From Hydrogenovibrio sp. (GTDB lineage: Bacteria; Pseudomonadota; Gammaproteobacteria; Thiomicrospirales; Thiomicrospiraceae), in the NCBI GenBank assembly GCA_015484555.1, contig WFMZ01000014.1, positions 1-44,203 of the forward strand: a stretch of 44,203 nucleotides of DNA, given 5' to 3'. The notes under the pieces were generated by a model. It saw nothing but the letters and a program-made list of their open reading frames with translations, was not told the origin of the DNA and searched no databases. Numbering within the stretch: the stretch's first letter is position 1; each line of letters starts with the position of its first letter. A program made the position numbers and the translations under genes. Below are positions 18,968 to 26,420 of this stretch, piece after piece.

Positions 18968-19522
18968 TCACTTTTTAGAGGATAAATAAATGTGAGCCAA
19001 GCCCATGCCTCCATGCCCAATAACATAAGCTTCTATTAGGCTGGTTAATAACTTATGAAGCTCTCTTATATCAACCGCTAAGGGGACATTATATGACCAT
19101 AATACAAACCAGGTGAACCCAGAAAAAACAACTAGAAAGATAGCTCCTAAACCTAAGCCTTGTACAATGGCGGCTAGACCTTCTGGTTTTAATGCAGGAA
19201 GTTGCAGTGATCTCAGTTGATGGATATCCAACTTCATCTGAGAGAGAGTGCCGAATAAATAGGGGTAAAAATACCTAGCACCATGTTTCTTTAATTCAAT
19301 AATAATAAATACTGTCGACAATATGACCAGAAATAAGCCGGTGATTATGTGTATCCATGTCCCGTAGTATTCGACAATATGGTTACTGATTACGCCTTTA
19401 TGACTTATCCCCATAAAGTTACTGACCATTATTTGACTTAGAACAAGAAATAATAGTAAGTAGTGCAGGGTTCGTATCAGTGGAGAATAGCGTTCCATAA
19501 AATACTGTCTTATGATGTTCAT
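18968..19522 (-). CDS. cytochrome b561-domain membrane protein
   Basis: A 184-aa membrane protein with four hydrophobic segments (about 15-35, 52-75, 120-145, 160-180) and histidines placed as in diheme b-type cytochromes: RTLHYLL, TWIHIITG, RELHKL and YVIGHGGMGLAH. It probably passes electrons between the quinone pool and a partner. AGGAA upstream supports the start. It lies upstream of yfdX on the same strand, so the pair may work together. It differs clearly from the other b561 gene at 21235. Confidence 0.72.
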   Translation of the reverse strand: MNIIRQYFMERYSPLIRTLHYLLLFLVLSQIMVSNFMGISHKGVISNHIVEYYGTWIHIITGLFLVILSTVFIIIELKKHGARYFYPYLFGTLSQMKLDIHQLRSLQLPALKPEGLAAIVQGLGLGAIFLVVFSGFTWFVLWSYNVPLAVDIRELHKLLTSLIEAYVIGHGGMGLAHIYLSSKK

Positions 19523-20052
19523 ATTGCTTTCCTAACCTATGTATTCAAAATGACAGATGCTTGAATCGGATTTAATCAATGCAGTTACTTATCCCGAGCT
19601 ATAACCTATAACACCTTGGCGTGGTTAGACTATATCGTACTAAATGATTGATATAATATCAGTTTCTAAGCAGAAATTGATAGTGCAACGTAATATACAA
19701 CGATAAACGCGATAAAAAGTCATAGAAACTATGTTGATTTCCGATCGTTCTACTGCAGAGCATCTTGTGATTATGATATGCCAACGAGTAGGGACATCTT
19801 TACAAAAGCAACAGTGTGCTTTGTAGGCTTGAACAAGTGAAGCACGCCGAGATCAAACAGTAAAAAAATAGTGTACTCTTCAAGTTCTATTTCCTGGGCT
19901 AAACGTATTTAAAGGCAGAGGTTTTAGTGGGGCAGAAATTGATTAAAAAATGATGTTGTGATGAGTGGTTGGAGAGGCTAGCGGAATTACTTTGCTATGA
20001 AAGGTGTTTTTCATGCTATCAAAAGAATAAATTATCAAGCCTTTCTTCCAAA
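19523..20052. other. gene-free 0.5-kb region
   Basis: No convincing reading frame on either strand; the best is about 31 codons from 19731. It contains a 13-bp perfect palindrome TGATATAATATCA (19649-19661), a possible operator or promoter for the b561-yfdX genes, and CATAG-AAA-CTATG (19721-19733). It may be a decayed locus or hold an unrecognised small RNA. Confidence 0.5.
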
Positions 20053-20080
20053 AAAAAACCTGCTTTTAAGCAGGTTTTTT
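20053..20080. terminator. intrinsic terminator after rpoH
   Basis: AAAAAACCTGCTT (20053-20065) and AAGCAGGTTTTTT (20068-20080) form a strong symmetric hairpin with T tails on both strands, 24 bp past the rpoH stop. Confidence 0.85.
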
Positions 20081-20103
20081 AAGGTCGTTCAACTTATTGA
20101 TGT

Positions 20104-20976
20104 TTAAGTATTAACCATCGCTAAACGCATTTTCTTAATCGCTTGTTGCTCTACTTGGCGAATACGCTCCATAGACACTCCAAACTGTTCAGAAAGGGCT
20201 TTTAAACCGACTTTATCGTCTGTTAACCAGCGCTTCTGAATGATCTCTTGGCTTCTTTCATCTAGCTGTTTTAACGCTTGAGTCAATTGGCGAGTTTGGA
20301 AGGCGTTATGTGAAGACTTAACCAAAGCGGTTTCAGGATCCACTTCTTTGCTGACCAATACAGGATAAGAGCGGTAAGCATCTTCGTCATCATCATTGCT
20401 CATATCAACCGGCAGGTCTTTACCGTATAAACGTGTTTCCATTTCTAGCACATCTTTTCGGGTAACGCCTAAATCTTCAGCAACCTTATCCGCATCGGCA
20501 TCACCAAACCATTCTAATGTTTTCTTGCTGCTTCTTAATTTGAAGAACAATTTACGCTGTGCTTTGGTGGTCGCTGTTTTAACAATACGCCAGTTTTTAA
20601 TGACATACTCATTCATCTCCGCACGAACCCAGTGAATAGCAAAGGTCATTAGGCGGACATTTTCGCTTACTTTAAAACGTTTAACCGCTTTCATTAAGCC
20701 GATATTACCTTCTTGAATTAAATCAGCAAGGGGTAAACCGTAACCTTTGTAAGAACGGGCAACAGGCACAATGTAACGTAACGATGCCAAAATAAGTTCA
20801 CGGGCAGCATTAAGATCGTGGTCTGTATTTAATTTTTCAGCGAGCGATTTTTCTTCTGCAGCTGTTAGCATGGGCAAAGATTGAACCGTCCTTAAATAGG
20901 TTTCAATATTTTGACCTGGTGTTAAATTATGGCTAAGGCTAGAGATATTGGTTAGTGGGGTTAATTGATTTTTCAT
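20104..20976 (-). CDS. rpoH: heat-shock sigma factor RpoH (sigma-32)
   Basis: Directs RNA polymerase to heat-shock promoters. The 290-aa protein has region 2 (RYIVPVARSYKGYGLPLADLIQEGNIGLMKAVKRF and FAIHWVRAEMNEYVIKNWRIVK), the RpoH-box-like QRKLFFKLR (about residues 141-149), and region 4 with the helix-turn-helix KALSEQFGVSMERIRQVEQQAI. This box separates it from RpoD and RpoS. GGAGAGG precedes the ATG. A near-consensus sigma-70 promoter lies upstream and a strong terminator downstream, so it is a single-gene unit. Confidence 0.96.
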   Translation of the reverse strand: MKNQLTPLTNISSLSHNLTPGQNIETYLRTVQSLPMLTAAEEKSLAEKLNTDHDLNAARELILASLRYIVPVARSYKGYGLPLADLIQEGNIGLMKAVKRFKVSENVRLMTFAIHWVRAEMNEYVIKNWRIVKTATTKAQRKLFFKLRSSKKTLEWFGDADADKVAEDLGVTRKDVLEMETRLYGKDLPVDMSNDDDEDAYRSYPVLVSKEVDPETALVKSSHNAFQTRQLTQALKQLDERSQEIIQKRWLTDDKVGLKALSEQFGVSMERIRQVEQQAIKKMRLAMVNT

Positions 20977-21014
20977 TTGTCCTCTCCAATAAATAGTTTT
21001 AATTTCATTGGTTA

Positions 21015-21044
21015 ATGATACACCCTAAAGGCGGTTTTTGTCAA
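21015..21044 (-). promoter_or_regulatory. sigma-70 promoter for rpoH
   Basis: On the minus strand TTGACA (21044-21039), an 18-bp spacer and TATCAT (21020-21015). The predicted start is near 21008, giving a leader of about 30 nt. Confidence 0.7.
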
Positions 21045-21157
21045 GTTCAGGGGGGAACGCACAGTTTCTTTTCATACTTGCTTAACAGTCTTGTAAACTG
21101 CTTAATAAACAATAGGTTGAGGTGTGTTAAGTGTTGCGTAAAAAGGTGTTAAACCTT

Positions 21158-21176
21158 AAAAATCGCCAGGGGTGGT
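21158..21176. repeat. dispersed repeat, solo copy
   Basis: AAAAATCGCCAGGGGTGGT on the + strand, an exact core match. It lies between the cytochrome b561 terminator (21197-21225) and the rpoH promoter. No facing arm. Confidence 0.85.
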
Positions 21177-21196
21177 ACTTGACAGAAAGGGGATTA

Positions 21197-21225
21197 AAAA
21201 GGGCTGGTTTTTAACAAGCCCTTTT
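21197..21225 (-). terminator. intrinsic terminator after cytochrome b561
   Basis: AAAAGGGCT (21197-21205) and AGCCCTTTT (21217-21225), a 9-bp perfect stem followed by T on the minus strand, 10 bp past the b561 stop. Confidence 0.8.
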
Positions 21226-21234
21226 CATTTATCT

Positions 21235-21798
21235 TTATTCAGATGCGTCGGTTTTTTTGCCTAACATTCTGTTTAAGGTGTCATCTTTGACAATAAAGTG
21301 ATGCTTGAGTGCACCGGCAATATGTAAGGCCAGTACACCTGTGATGAAGAAAGCGAAGGTTACATGAATATTTTTGGCGATGTCTTTAATCGTTTCATTT
21401 TCGCCAATTAAGTTGGGCAGGGTGAATAAGCCGAAAAATGAAATATCTGCCGCATCTTTTGCGCTCACCATCAGGTAGCCCGCTACAGGCAGAATAATCA
21501 GAGAAAGGTATAGGAAGCCTTTTACGATATGACCCAGTACGGTTTCTAGTTTAGTGGCAGGTAAAGGGGCTGGATTGGGTGATATTTTTAACCAGATAAC
21601 ACGAATAATAAATAAGGCTAGCAGGCTTAAACCCAACGAGAAGTGTAGTTGGAAAACCTCATTTCTATCAGGCCCTTTTCCCATAAACTCTTCGGCTAAA
21701 AAACCGGTAGCCAATGCCAGAATAAAAGCAAAAGCAGAAATCCAATGGTTGGCGCGGGTTACTTTTCCGTAACTGTCTGAGGTATTGTATAAGCCCAT
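21235..21798 (-). CDS. cytochrome b561 (CybB/YodB type)
   Basis: A 187-aa four-helix diheme b-type cytochrome of the inner membrane. Heme-ligand histidines are placed as in the family: TRANHWISAF (first helix), FQLHFSLGLSLLALFIIRVIW (second), and in the last helix ALHIAGALKHHFI; NIHVTFAF provides another. The IIRVIWLKISPNPAPLP loop after helix 2 is characteristic. These proteins are linked to quinone or superoxide redox chemistry. GGAAT precedes the ATG. Upstream, 53 bp away on the same strand, is an unknown membrane protein gene. Confidence 0.88.
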   Translation of the reverse strand: MGLYNTSDSYGKVTRANHWISAFAFILALATGFLAEEFMGKGPDRNEVFQLHFSLGLSLLALFIIRVIWLKISPNPAPLPATKLETVLGHIVKGFLYLSLIILPVAGYLMVSAKDAADISFFGLFTLPNLIGENETIKDIAKNIHVTFAFFITGVLALHIAGALKHHFIVKDDTLNRMLGKKTDASE

Positions 21799-21851
21799 GT
21801 GGTATTCCTTTTAAGGGTTTAATTTGAATGAATGTGGGGTATTTTAAACCA

Positions 21852-22496
21852 TTAGCCCTTGAGCGGTTTAATATTTAATAAGGCGACAAACATAGATAAG
21901 ATAATGGTTCCAAACACAAACATAAAGCCAGACTGACCTAGGTTAATTACCCAGGTAAAGACATCTGCGGGTTCAAAGGCCCGGCTTAGCGTAAATTGGC
22001 CGTTAATGCCTTGAACAATACCGGCAATCGGTAAATTGGTTTGAAACATATCGGGAACATTTAAGAACTTGCCTGAAATTTGATAAACCGCGGAAAACAA
22101 AAACATGGCGGTTAAGAAGTTGGCCATTGCCAAGACTATAACCCGCCCCGTTGCGGCGACCATGCGCCCTTCTGTGATTTTACAGGTGCCAAATAAAATA
22201 ACGCCTAGTTCTTTATTGAGTAAACCAAAAATTCTAAGCAATAGCAGGGGCACTAGCCAACTGGGTAGGTTAAAAAAGGCCGACAACACCATTAAACTAA
22301 AACTAGCCGCTAGCCAAAAAACAATGTAAAACTCGGATAGAAATAGGCGTTTGTTACGGATAGCTTGCCAAGCTTCAGAACCGGTTTCAATAGGCGATTC
22401 TTGCTTCTTGTAATAACGGTCTAGCCAAAAATAAGGGGACAAGGAATAGGTGAAATGAATCAGTTTTTTAACAAGAGAAGTGATATTGAGTTTCAT
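21852..22496 (-). CDS. unknown multi-pass membrane protein
   Basis: I do not recognise this 214-aa protein. About four hydrophobic segments are visible (about 55-75, 79-93, 118-140, 183-209). The N-terminal 50 residues are polar and basic with several aromatics (SPYFWLDRYYKKQE). No catalytic motif is seen. AAAAGGAAG precedes the ATG. The metallo-beta-lactamase-fold gene upstream ends 14 bp before it and cytochrome b561 follows 53 bp downstream, so all three may be one transcript. Confidence 0.7.
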   Translation of the reverse strand: MKLNITSLVKKLIHFTYSLSPYFWLDRYYKKQESPIETGSEAWQAIRNKRLFLSEFYIVFWLAASFSLMVLSAFFNLPSWLVPLLLLRIFGLLNKELGVILFGTCKITEGRMVAATGRVIVLAMANFLTAMFLFSAVYQISGKFLNVPDMFQTNLPIAGIVQGINGQFTLSRAFEPADVFTWVINLGQSGFMFVFGTIILSMFVALLNIKPLKG

Positions 22497-22510
22497 GATA
22501 AAACTTCCTT

Positions 22511-23236
22511 TTAAAAGCTTAGGGTTTGTTTAGGTAATAACAAAGGCAGGTGAGGATAAACGTCAGTGACGTCTTTATCGGCAACACCATGCCCTAAAAT
22601 ATAAACGTTTGGTTTTAACCAAGGGGCAACATCTTCAAAGCTTGCATGCCATTTGTTTGGCTTTGGGCGAGCATCTAATAAGAATACATTGGCTTTTGAT
22701 AAGGGTTGGTAAAGTGGCTCGGACAGCAAGCTGTCGGCGGTGTAGCCTAGTCTAACTTTGCCTTGTTCATCGGTTAGGGTGAAGCCAAAGCTGGTTTCGG
22801 AATGAATACAAGGGTAGAAGGTAATGCTTAGGCCATGGCTTAAAGTCTGGCTAGTGTTGGCTTTGACGTCAACCCAGTTGGCAAGTTCATCGGCACTAAA
22901 CTGTTCTAAATGTTCGGCCATTCTGTGTTGCTTTAAACGTTGGGTGACTTCCGTTTCTGCAAATACGGTTAGTAAAGATCTTTGCGCTTTTTCAACCATT
23001 AATACCACGGGCAGGTCGCCAGAATGGTCGGAATGGTTGTGGGTAATGACTATGTTTTCAGGAAAGGCGCCAAACTGCTCAATCACTTTTTGGCCGACGC
23101 CTAAACCCATGTCAATTAAGCAAAAAGGTTGCTGGTTGCACAAAAGCATCAAGCTACTGCTGGCTTGTCCATTATAAATAGAAGATGCCCCTGCGCCAGT
23201 GCCTATGACGACGAGTTCAAATTGATTATTTTGCAA
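22511..23236 (-). CDS. MBL-fold metallo-hydrolase
   Basis: A 241-aa metallo-beta-lactamase-fold hydrolase resembling the RNase Z-like group. It has GTGAGAS at the N-terminus, the metal motif THNHSDHSGDLP (HxHxDH, about 85-96), a further His in CIHSETSFGF, the bridging Asp in GYTADS, and a C-terminal LGHG. The substrate is unknown. The start appears to be a TTG at 23236, preceded by AAGGA nine bases upstream; an overlapping ATG opens a frame of only six codons. A 13-bp direct repeat lies across this start region. Confidence 0.82.
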   Translation of the reverse strand: MQNNQFELVVIGTGAGASSIYNGQASSSLMLLCNQQPFCLIDMGLGVGQKVIEQFGAFPENIVITHNHSDHSGDLPVVLMVEKAQRSLLTVFAETEVTQRLKQHRMAEHLEQFSADELANWVDVKANTSQTLSHGLSITFYPCIHSETSFGFTLTDEQGKVRLGYTADSLLSEPLYQPLSKANVFLLDARPKPNKWHASFEDVAPWLKPNVYILGHGVADKDVTDVYPHLPLLLPKQTLSF

Positions 23237-23265
23237 CTTTGTTCATCCTTGCCAACTTTGTTCAT
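23234..23265. repeat. 13-bp direct repeat at the start of the MBL gene
   Basis: CAACTTTGTTCAT occurs at 23234-23246 and 23253-23265 (period 19). On the minus strand this duplicates ATGAACAAAGTTG, so the TTG start lies within the copy nearer the gene. Confidence 0.7.
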
Positions 23266-23353
23266 TGAGTTTTGTAGATAAGTGATTTTACTGGAAATGG
23301 GTTCAGGTAAGGCAATTTTTTAAATAAATGAACGGGTAAGTGGTTTGAAAGTC

Positions 23354-23373
23354 AAAAATCGCCAGGGGTGGTC
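23354..23373. repeat. dispersed repeat, solo copy in a divergent promoter region
   Basis: AAAAATCGCCAGGGGTGGTC, an exact core match on the + strand. It ends 11 bases before TATAAT (23385-23390), so it covers the -35 zone of the gene starting at 23433 and lies between divergent genes, where a terminator would make little sense. Confidence 0.85.
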
Positions 23374-23384
23374 TCTAGCCGTTA

Positions 23385-23390
23385 TATAAT
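23385..23390 (+). promoter_or_regulatory. -10 element for the gene at 23433
   Basis: Perfect TATAAT. The -35 position falls inside the dispersed repeat copy and has no resemblance to TTGACA. Confidence 0.4.
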
Positions 23391-23432
23391 AAGCCAATAA
23401 TTCTGGGTAGATGAAGATGCCCAATAACCCAT

Positions 23433-23894
23433 ATGGAACTGGCTATGAACCTTTTAAATTTAGACGAAAAAACACGCGCTCCCTTTTCCAAGACAGTGCA
23501 AACGTTAATTCAAAAGCACAAAATTGCTGCAGACACTATTTTCATGAACGTGCTGGAAAGTGAAGAAGCACCAGAAATGAACTATTGGATGACCAAAGTG
23601 TTGGTGCAAGAGCATTTTGTATCTGCTCAAAAAGAGTTAGGCAAAGATGAAAATGGTGAAGCTGTTAAACCTTTGCACGCCGCTTGCTTGTTACGAAATG
23701 TCGGTATGTTAGCCGCGTTGCTAGAGCTAAATGCTTACAGTGGCGATTTTACGGGTAAAGACTTTCAGCTAGCTGCACGCATAGCGAGCAAGCATGAAGA
23801 TGATGTACTTTTGGGTGTGATGATGCGCTATGCAAATGAACTGGGTAACCTAGAAGTCTTTATGAAGGCTTTGCAAGATGCGCCCACGCAGTAA
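23433..23894 (+). CDS. conserved hypothetical protein, 153 aa
   Basis: Not recognised. It is a soluble, mostly helical, acidic protein. The segment VKPLHAACLLRNVGMLAALLELNA (about 79-102) and the following helices loosely recall an ankyrin-type helix pair, but one weak match is not enough to name the domain. The start may be the ATG at 23433 or the one at 23445, which has GGA seven bases upstream; I give the longer form. It is a single-gene unit with a TATAAT box upstream and a strong terminator downstream, divergent from the MBL gene. Confidence 0.65.
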   Translation: MELAMNLLNLDEKTRAPFSKTVQTLIQKHKIAADTIFMNVLESEEAPEMNYWMTKVLVQEHFVSAQKELGKDENGEAVKPLHAACLLRNVGMLAALLELNAYSGDFTGKDFQLAARIASKHEDDVLLGVMMRYANELGNLEVFMKALQDAPTQ

Positions 23895-23944
23895 GCTTTA
23901 AACAGGTAACTTATCCATAATAGGCTACCTAAAATTAAGACAAT

Positions 23945-23980
23945 AAAAAACCGACAAGAGATTTCCCAAGTCGGTTTTTT
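23945..23980. terminator. bidirectional intrinsic terminator
   Basis: AAAAAACCGAC (23945-23955) and GTCGGTTTTTT (23970-23980), 11-bp perfect stem, 14-base loop, T tails on both strands. It serves the convergent unknown gene and mtnN. Confidence 0.85.
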
Positions 23981-24015
23981 ATTATGTGGTTACTTTTGCG
24001 ATTACTTGAAAAGGA

Positions 24016-24717
24016 TTACTTACTTTCTAAGGCATCCAACATTTTTAGAATTAAACTGGCCGAATGTGTGGCAGCTTGTTCTAAATACTGTTCAAAAGTC
24101 ACGGCATTTTCTTTACCAGCAATGTCTGATAGCGAGCGGATAATGACAAAAGGGGTCTGGAATGCATGGCAAGTTTGTGCGATAGCGGCAGCTTCCATTT
24201 CGCAAGCAATCATCTCTGGAAATTTAGCTTGGGTGGCATCGACATCCTCTTGCTGGTGCATGAAGCGATCTCCCGTTGCAATCAGGCCATGCATGTGGGC
24301 GACCTCCCCCAGGGTTTCAATACTTTGTTTGGCTGCATCAACCAAAATAGGGTCGGGTAGAAAGCAAGCGGGTGAACCCGGTACTTGCCCCGCTTCATAA
24401 CCAAATGGGGTGACATCCACATCGTGATGACAGACAGACGAGCTGATAACAATATCGCCCACGTTTAGGTCGGCATGAAAACCACCTGCAGAACCCGTAT
24501 TGATGATGTAGTCAGGCTTGTATTGGGTAATGAGTACGCTACTCCCTATGGCAGCATTCACTTTACCAATACCAGATTTTAGCAATATAATATCATGCTG
24601 ATTAATTTGGCCAATATAGTATTCAAAGCCACCATGTACTTCGGTAATTAGGTTGCTGATTTGGTCACGTAGCAACGTCACCTCCTCTTCCATTGCACCA
24701 ATAATACCAATCTTCAT
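24016..24717 (-). CDS. mtnN: 5'-methylthioadenosine/S-adenosylhomocysteine nucleosidase
   Basis: Cleaves MTA and SAH to adenine plus the ribosyl product, the step before LuxS. The 233-aa protein begins MKIGIIGAMEEEVTLL with the catalytic glutamate, and has SGIGKVNAAI, NTGSAGGFH, EMEAAAIAQTC and the RSLSDIAG motif with the catalytic aspartate. It follows luxS by 12 bp, so the SAH-to-homocysteine steps are encoded together. All key residues are present. Confidence 0.96.
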   Translation of the reverse strand: MKIGIIGAMEEEVTLLRDQISNLITEVHGGFEYYIGQINQHDIILLKSGIGKVNAAIGSSVLITQYKPDYIINTGSAGGFHADLNVGDIVISSSVCHHDVDVTPFGYEAGQVPGSPACFLPDPILVDAAKQSIETLGEVAHMHGLIATGDRFMHQQEDVDATQAKFPEMIACEMEAAAIAQTCHAFQTPFVIIRSLSDIAGKENAVTFEQYLEQAATHSASLILKMLDALESK

Positions 24718-24729
24718 CTGCGGATTTCC

Positions 24730-25257
24730 TTATGCGTTGACGTCATTACCAAGCGACTTTAAAATGTCATCACTTAGGGTAATATCTTCATTTTTATTGA
24801 TTTTAATGTCGTTATCAATAATCATCTGTGCAATCTCTTTCGCTTCTTCTAATGAGTGCATTAGGAAGGTGCCGCATTGGTATTCGTTTAATTCTGGAAT
24901 ATCTTCTATACGCTGAACGGTCAGTACATCTTCCATAGCTTTTAGCCAAGCATCTGCCACACGGCTTTCAGCGGGTGCGCCTAATAAGCTCATGTAGAAA
25001 CCGGTACGGCAACCCATTGGAGATACGTCGATAATTTCAACATCATCTGCATTTAAGTGGGCACGAATGAAGCCTGCAAATAGGTGTTCTAAAGTATGAA
25101 TCCCTTTTTCGCCCATCATGCTTTCGTTAGGCTTATTAAAACGTAAATCAAAAACCGTAATGGTATCGCCTGATGGAGATTGCATGGTTTTAGCCACTCT
25201 AACAGCAGGGGCGTTCATTATTTTGTGGTCAACGGTAAAGCTATCTAGTAATGGCAT
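24730..25257 (-). CDS. luxS: S-ribosylhomocysteine lyase LuxS
   Basis: Converts S-ribosylhomocysteine to homocysteine and DPD, the precursor of autoinducer AI-2. The 175-aa protein has the metal site HTLEH (H54, E57, H58) and C128 in NEYQCGT, plus the [12 protein letters not shown] segment. Together with mtnN it detoxifies SAH and regenerates homocysteine; AI-2 may simply be a by-product, since no lsr or luxPQ receptor is in the window. The bax-like gene ends 11 bp upstream, suggesting one bax-luxS-mtnN transcript. Confidence 0.97.
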   Translation of the reverse strand: MPLLDSFTVDHKIMNAPAVRVAKTMQSPSGDTITVFDLRFNKPNESMMGEKGIHTLEHLFAGFIRAHLNADDVEIIDVSPMGCRTGFYMSLLGAPAESRVADAWLKAMEDVLTVQRIEDIPELNEYQCGTFLMHSLEEAKEIAQMIIDNDIKINKNEDITLSDDILKSLGNDVNA

Positions 25258-25268
25258 GGCAATCTCTC

Positions 25269-26153
25269 TTATTTTTGTTCATATTGGGTCAGTTTATTGT
25301 AACGAATCATGCTTTGTAGTGCTTCAACATATTCATGCTTGCGTGCGGAATAATTTACCAAGCCTTCTGCCATGGCAATGCCACTAGGTTGTTGGTTCTT
25401 TTGGCGAGCTTTGGCGCGAATACTTCGTAATTTTTTATAGGTGGAATGGGTGTTTAAATTTTGGATATAACTTTGTACCGAATAAAAAGGGTGTTTGAAG
25501 CTACGAACTTCATGGATAGCACCGGGGTTACGACGAGCCGGAACTAGACCACAGCCTTTTGAAAAGCACCATTGGCCAAAGTAGTTGTTGGCTTTGCGAG
25601 CAAAACGAGAGGTTCCCCAAGCACTTTCATTGGCAGCTTGTGCCAGGGCTAAGCTGACAGGAATAATATCTACTCTATTTTCTAATGCTATTTGCGACTG
25701 ATGGTCGGTTGGATCAAACGTTTTTAAACGATATTTAGTGGCTAATGCCCTTAACCATTGTTGATCTGCACCGCTAATTTTAAAGTGATTAATAATTTCT
25801 TGCAAGTGCAGGCGATCGACCATTACCTCTTGGTTAGCTTGCTTGATTAAGGGGGCCATAAACCTAAAAAAAGCATCTTTGCGTGCTTGCCCAGCAGGAA
25901 TTTCTTTGAAGTTCGGGGTTGGTGCTAAATCATTCGGGCTAAGGGTCTTGTTTTCTATTTTAGGCGCTAAGCTGAGTGGTTTTTTTGTAACAGGTTGCGG
26001 GGTATTTTTAGGGTCAGCTAAGGCAGGTAAATTTAAAGTTTGACTACCCGTCTTAGGGGCTGTTTTTTCTGGTTCGGCACCGGCATCGTCGCAGCTACTT
26101 AATAATAAGCTGGTTGAAAGTAATAATACAAGATACATAATCGGATTTTTCAT
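25269..26153 (-). CDS. Bax-like glucosaminidase-domain lipoprotein
   Basis: A 294-aa predicted peptidoglycan N-acetylglucosaminidase of the Bax / endo-beta-N-acetylglucosaminidase family. The N-terminus is a lipoprotein signal (LLLSSC lipobox, Cys about residue 21). A Pro-rich linker (about 25-85) precedes the catalytic domain, with [28 protein letters not shown] (catalytic Glu in NESAWG) and the C-terminal [20 protein letters not shown]. It is upstream of luxS by 11 bp on the same strand. The link to the methyl cycle is positional only. Confidence 0.87.
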   Translation of the reverse strand: MKNPIMYLVLLLSTSLLLSSCDDAGAEPEKTAPKTGSQTLNLPALADPKNTPQPVTKKPLSLAPKIENKTLSPNDLAPTPNFKEIPAGQARKDAFFRFMAPLIKQANQEVMVDRLHLQEIINHFKISGADQQWLRALATKYRLKTFDPTDHQSQIALENRVDIIPVSLALAQAANESAWGTSRFARKANNYFGQWCFSKGCGLVPARRNPGAIHEVRSFKHPFYSVQSYIQNLNTHSTYKKLRSIRAKARQKNQQPSGIAMAEGLVNYSARKHEYVEALQSMIRYNKLTQYEQK

Positions 26154-26420
26154 AACAAACTCTAGGAAATTCTAAAGGAAGAAATTATAAAACTTTCTCG
26201 ATACAATTGTTAGATTTCTTGTGATCAGAAATGTCTTAAAGTAAGCTCTAAATTAAATTATTAGTGAGCGATAGTCTCGCTATTTAGTGCATTAGAGTGT
26301 TTGATCGAGACTGTCTGTTACCATTTTTTCTTACAAAGATGGTTTGTAATATCTTTTTAGCACATGTTTAAATCTTAATTAAGGCTTTATCATTGTCCAG
26401 GGTTTCGCTACAATCAAAGT
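26154..26420. other. divergent intergenic region upstream of pip
   Basis: 267 bp between the divergent bax-like and pip genes. It holds TTACAAA-GATGG-TTTGTAA (26331-26349, perfect 7-bp inverted repeat) and the candidate pip -10 element at 26409-26414. Confidence 0.5.
26409..26414 (+). promoter_or_regulatory. -10 element of pip; possible leaderless transcript
   Basis: TACAAT ends six bases before the pip ATG, with a weak TTTATC 17 bp upstream and no ribosome-binding site between. The arrangement matches that of aroK (GCTACAAT then ATG). Confidence 0.4.

Noticed and set aside
19731-19826. About 31-codon frame in the gene-free region
   Set aside because: Too short, no ribosome-binding site and no recognisable sequence.
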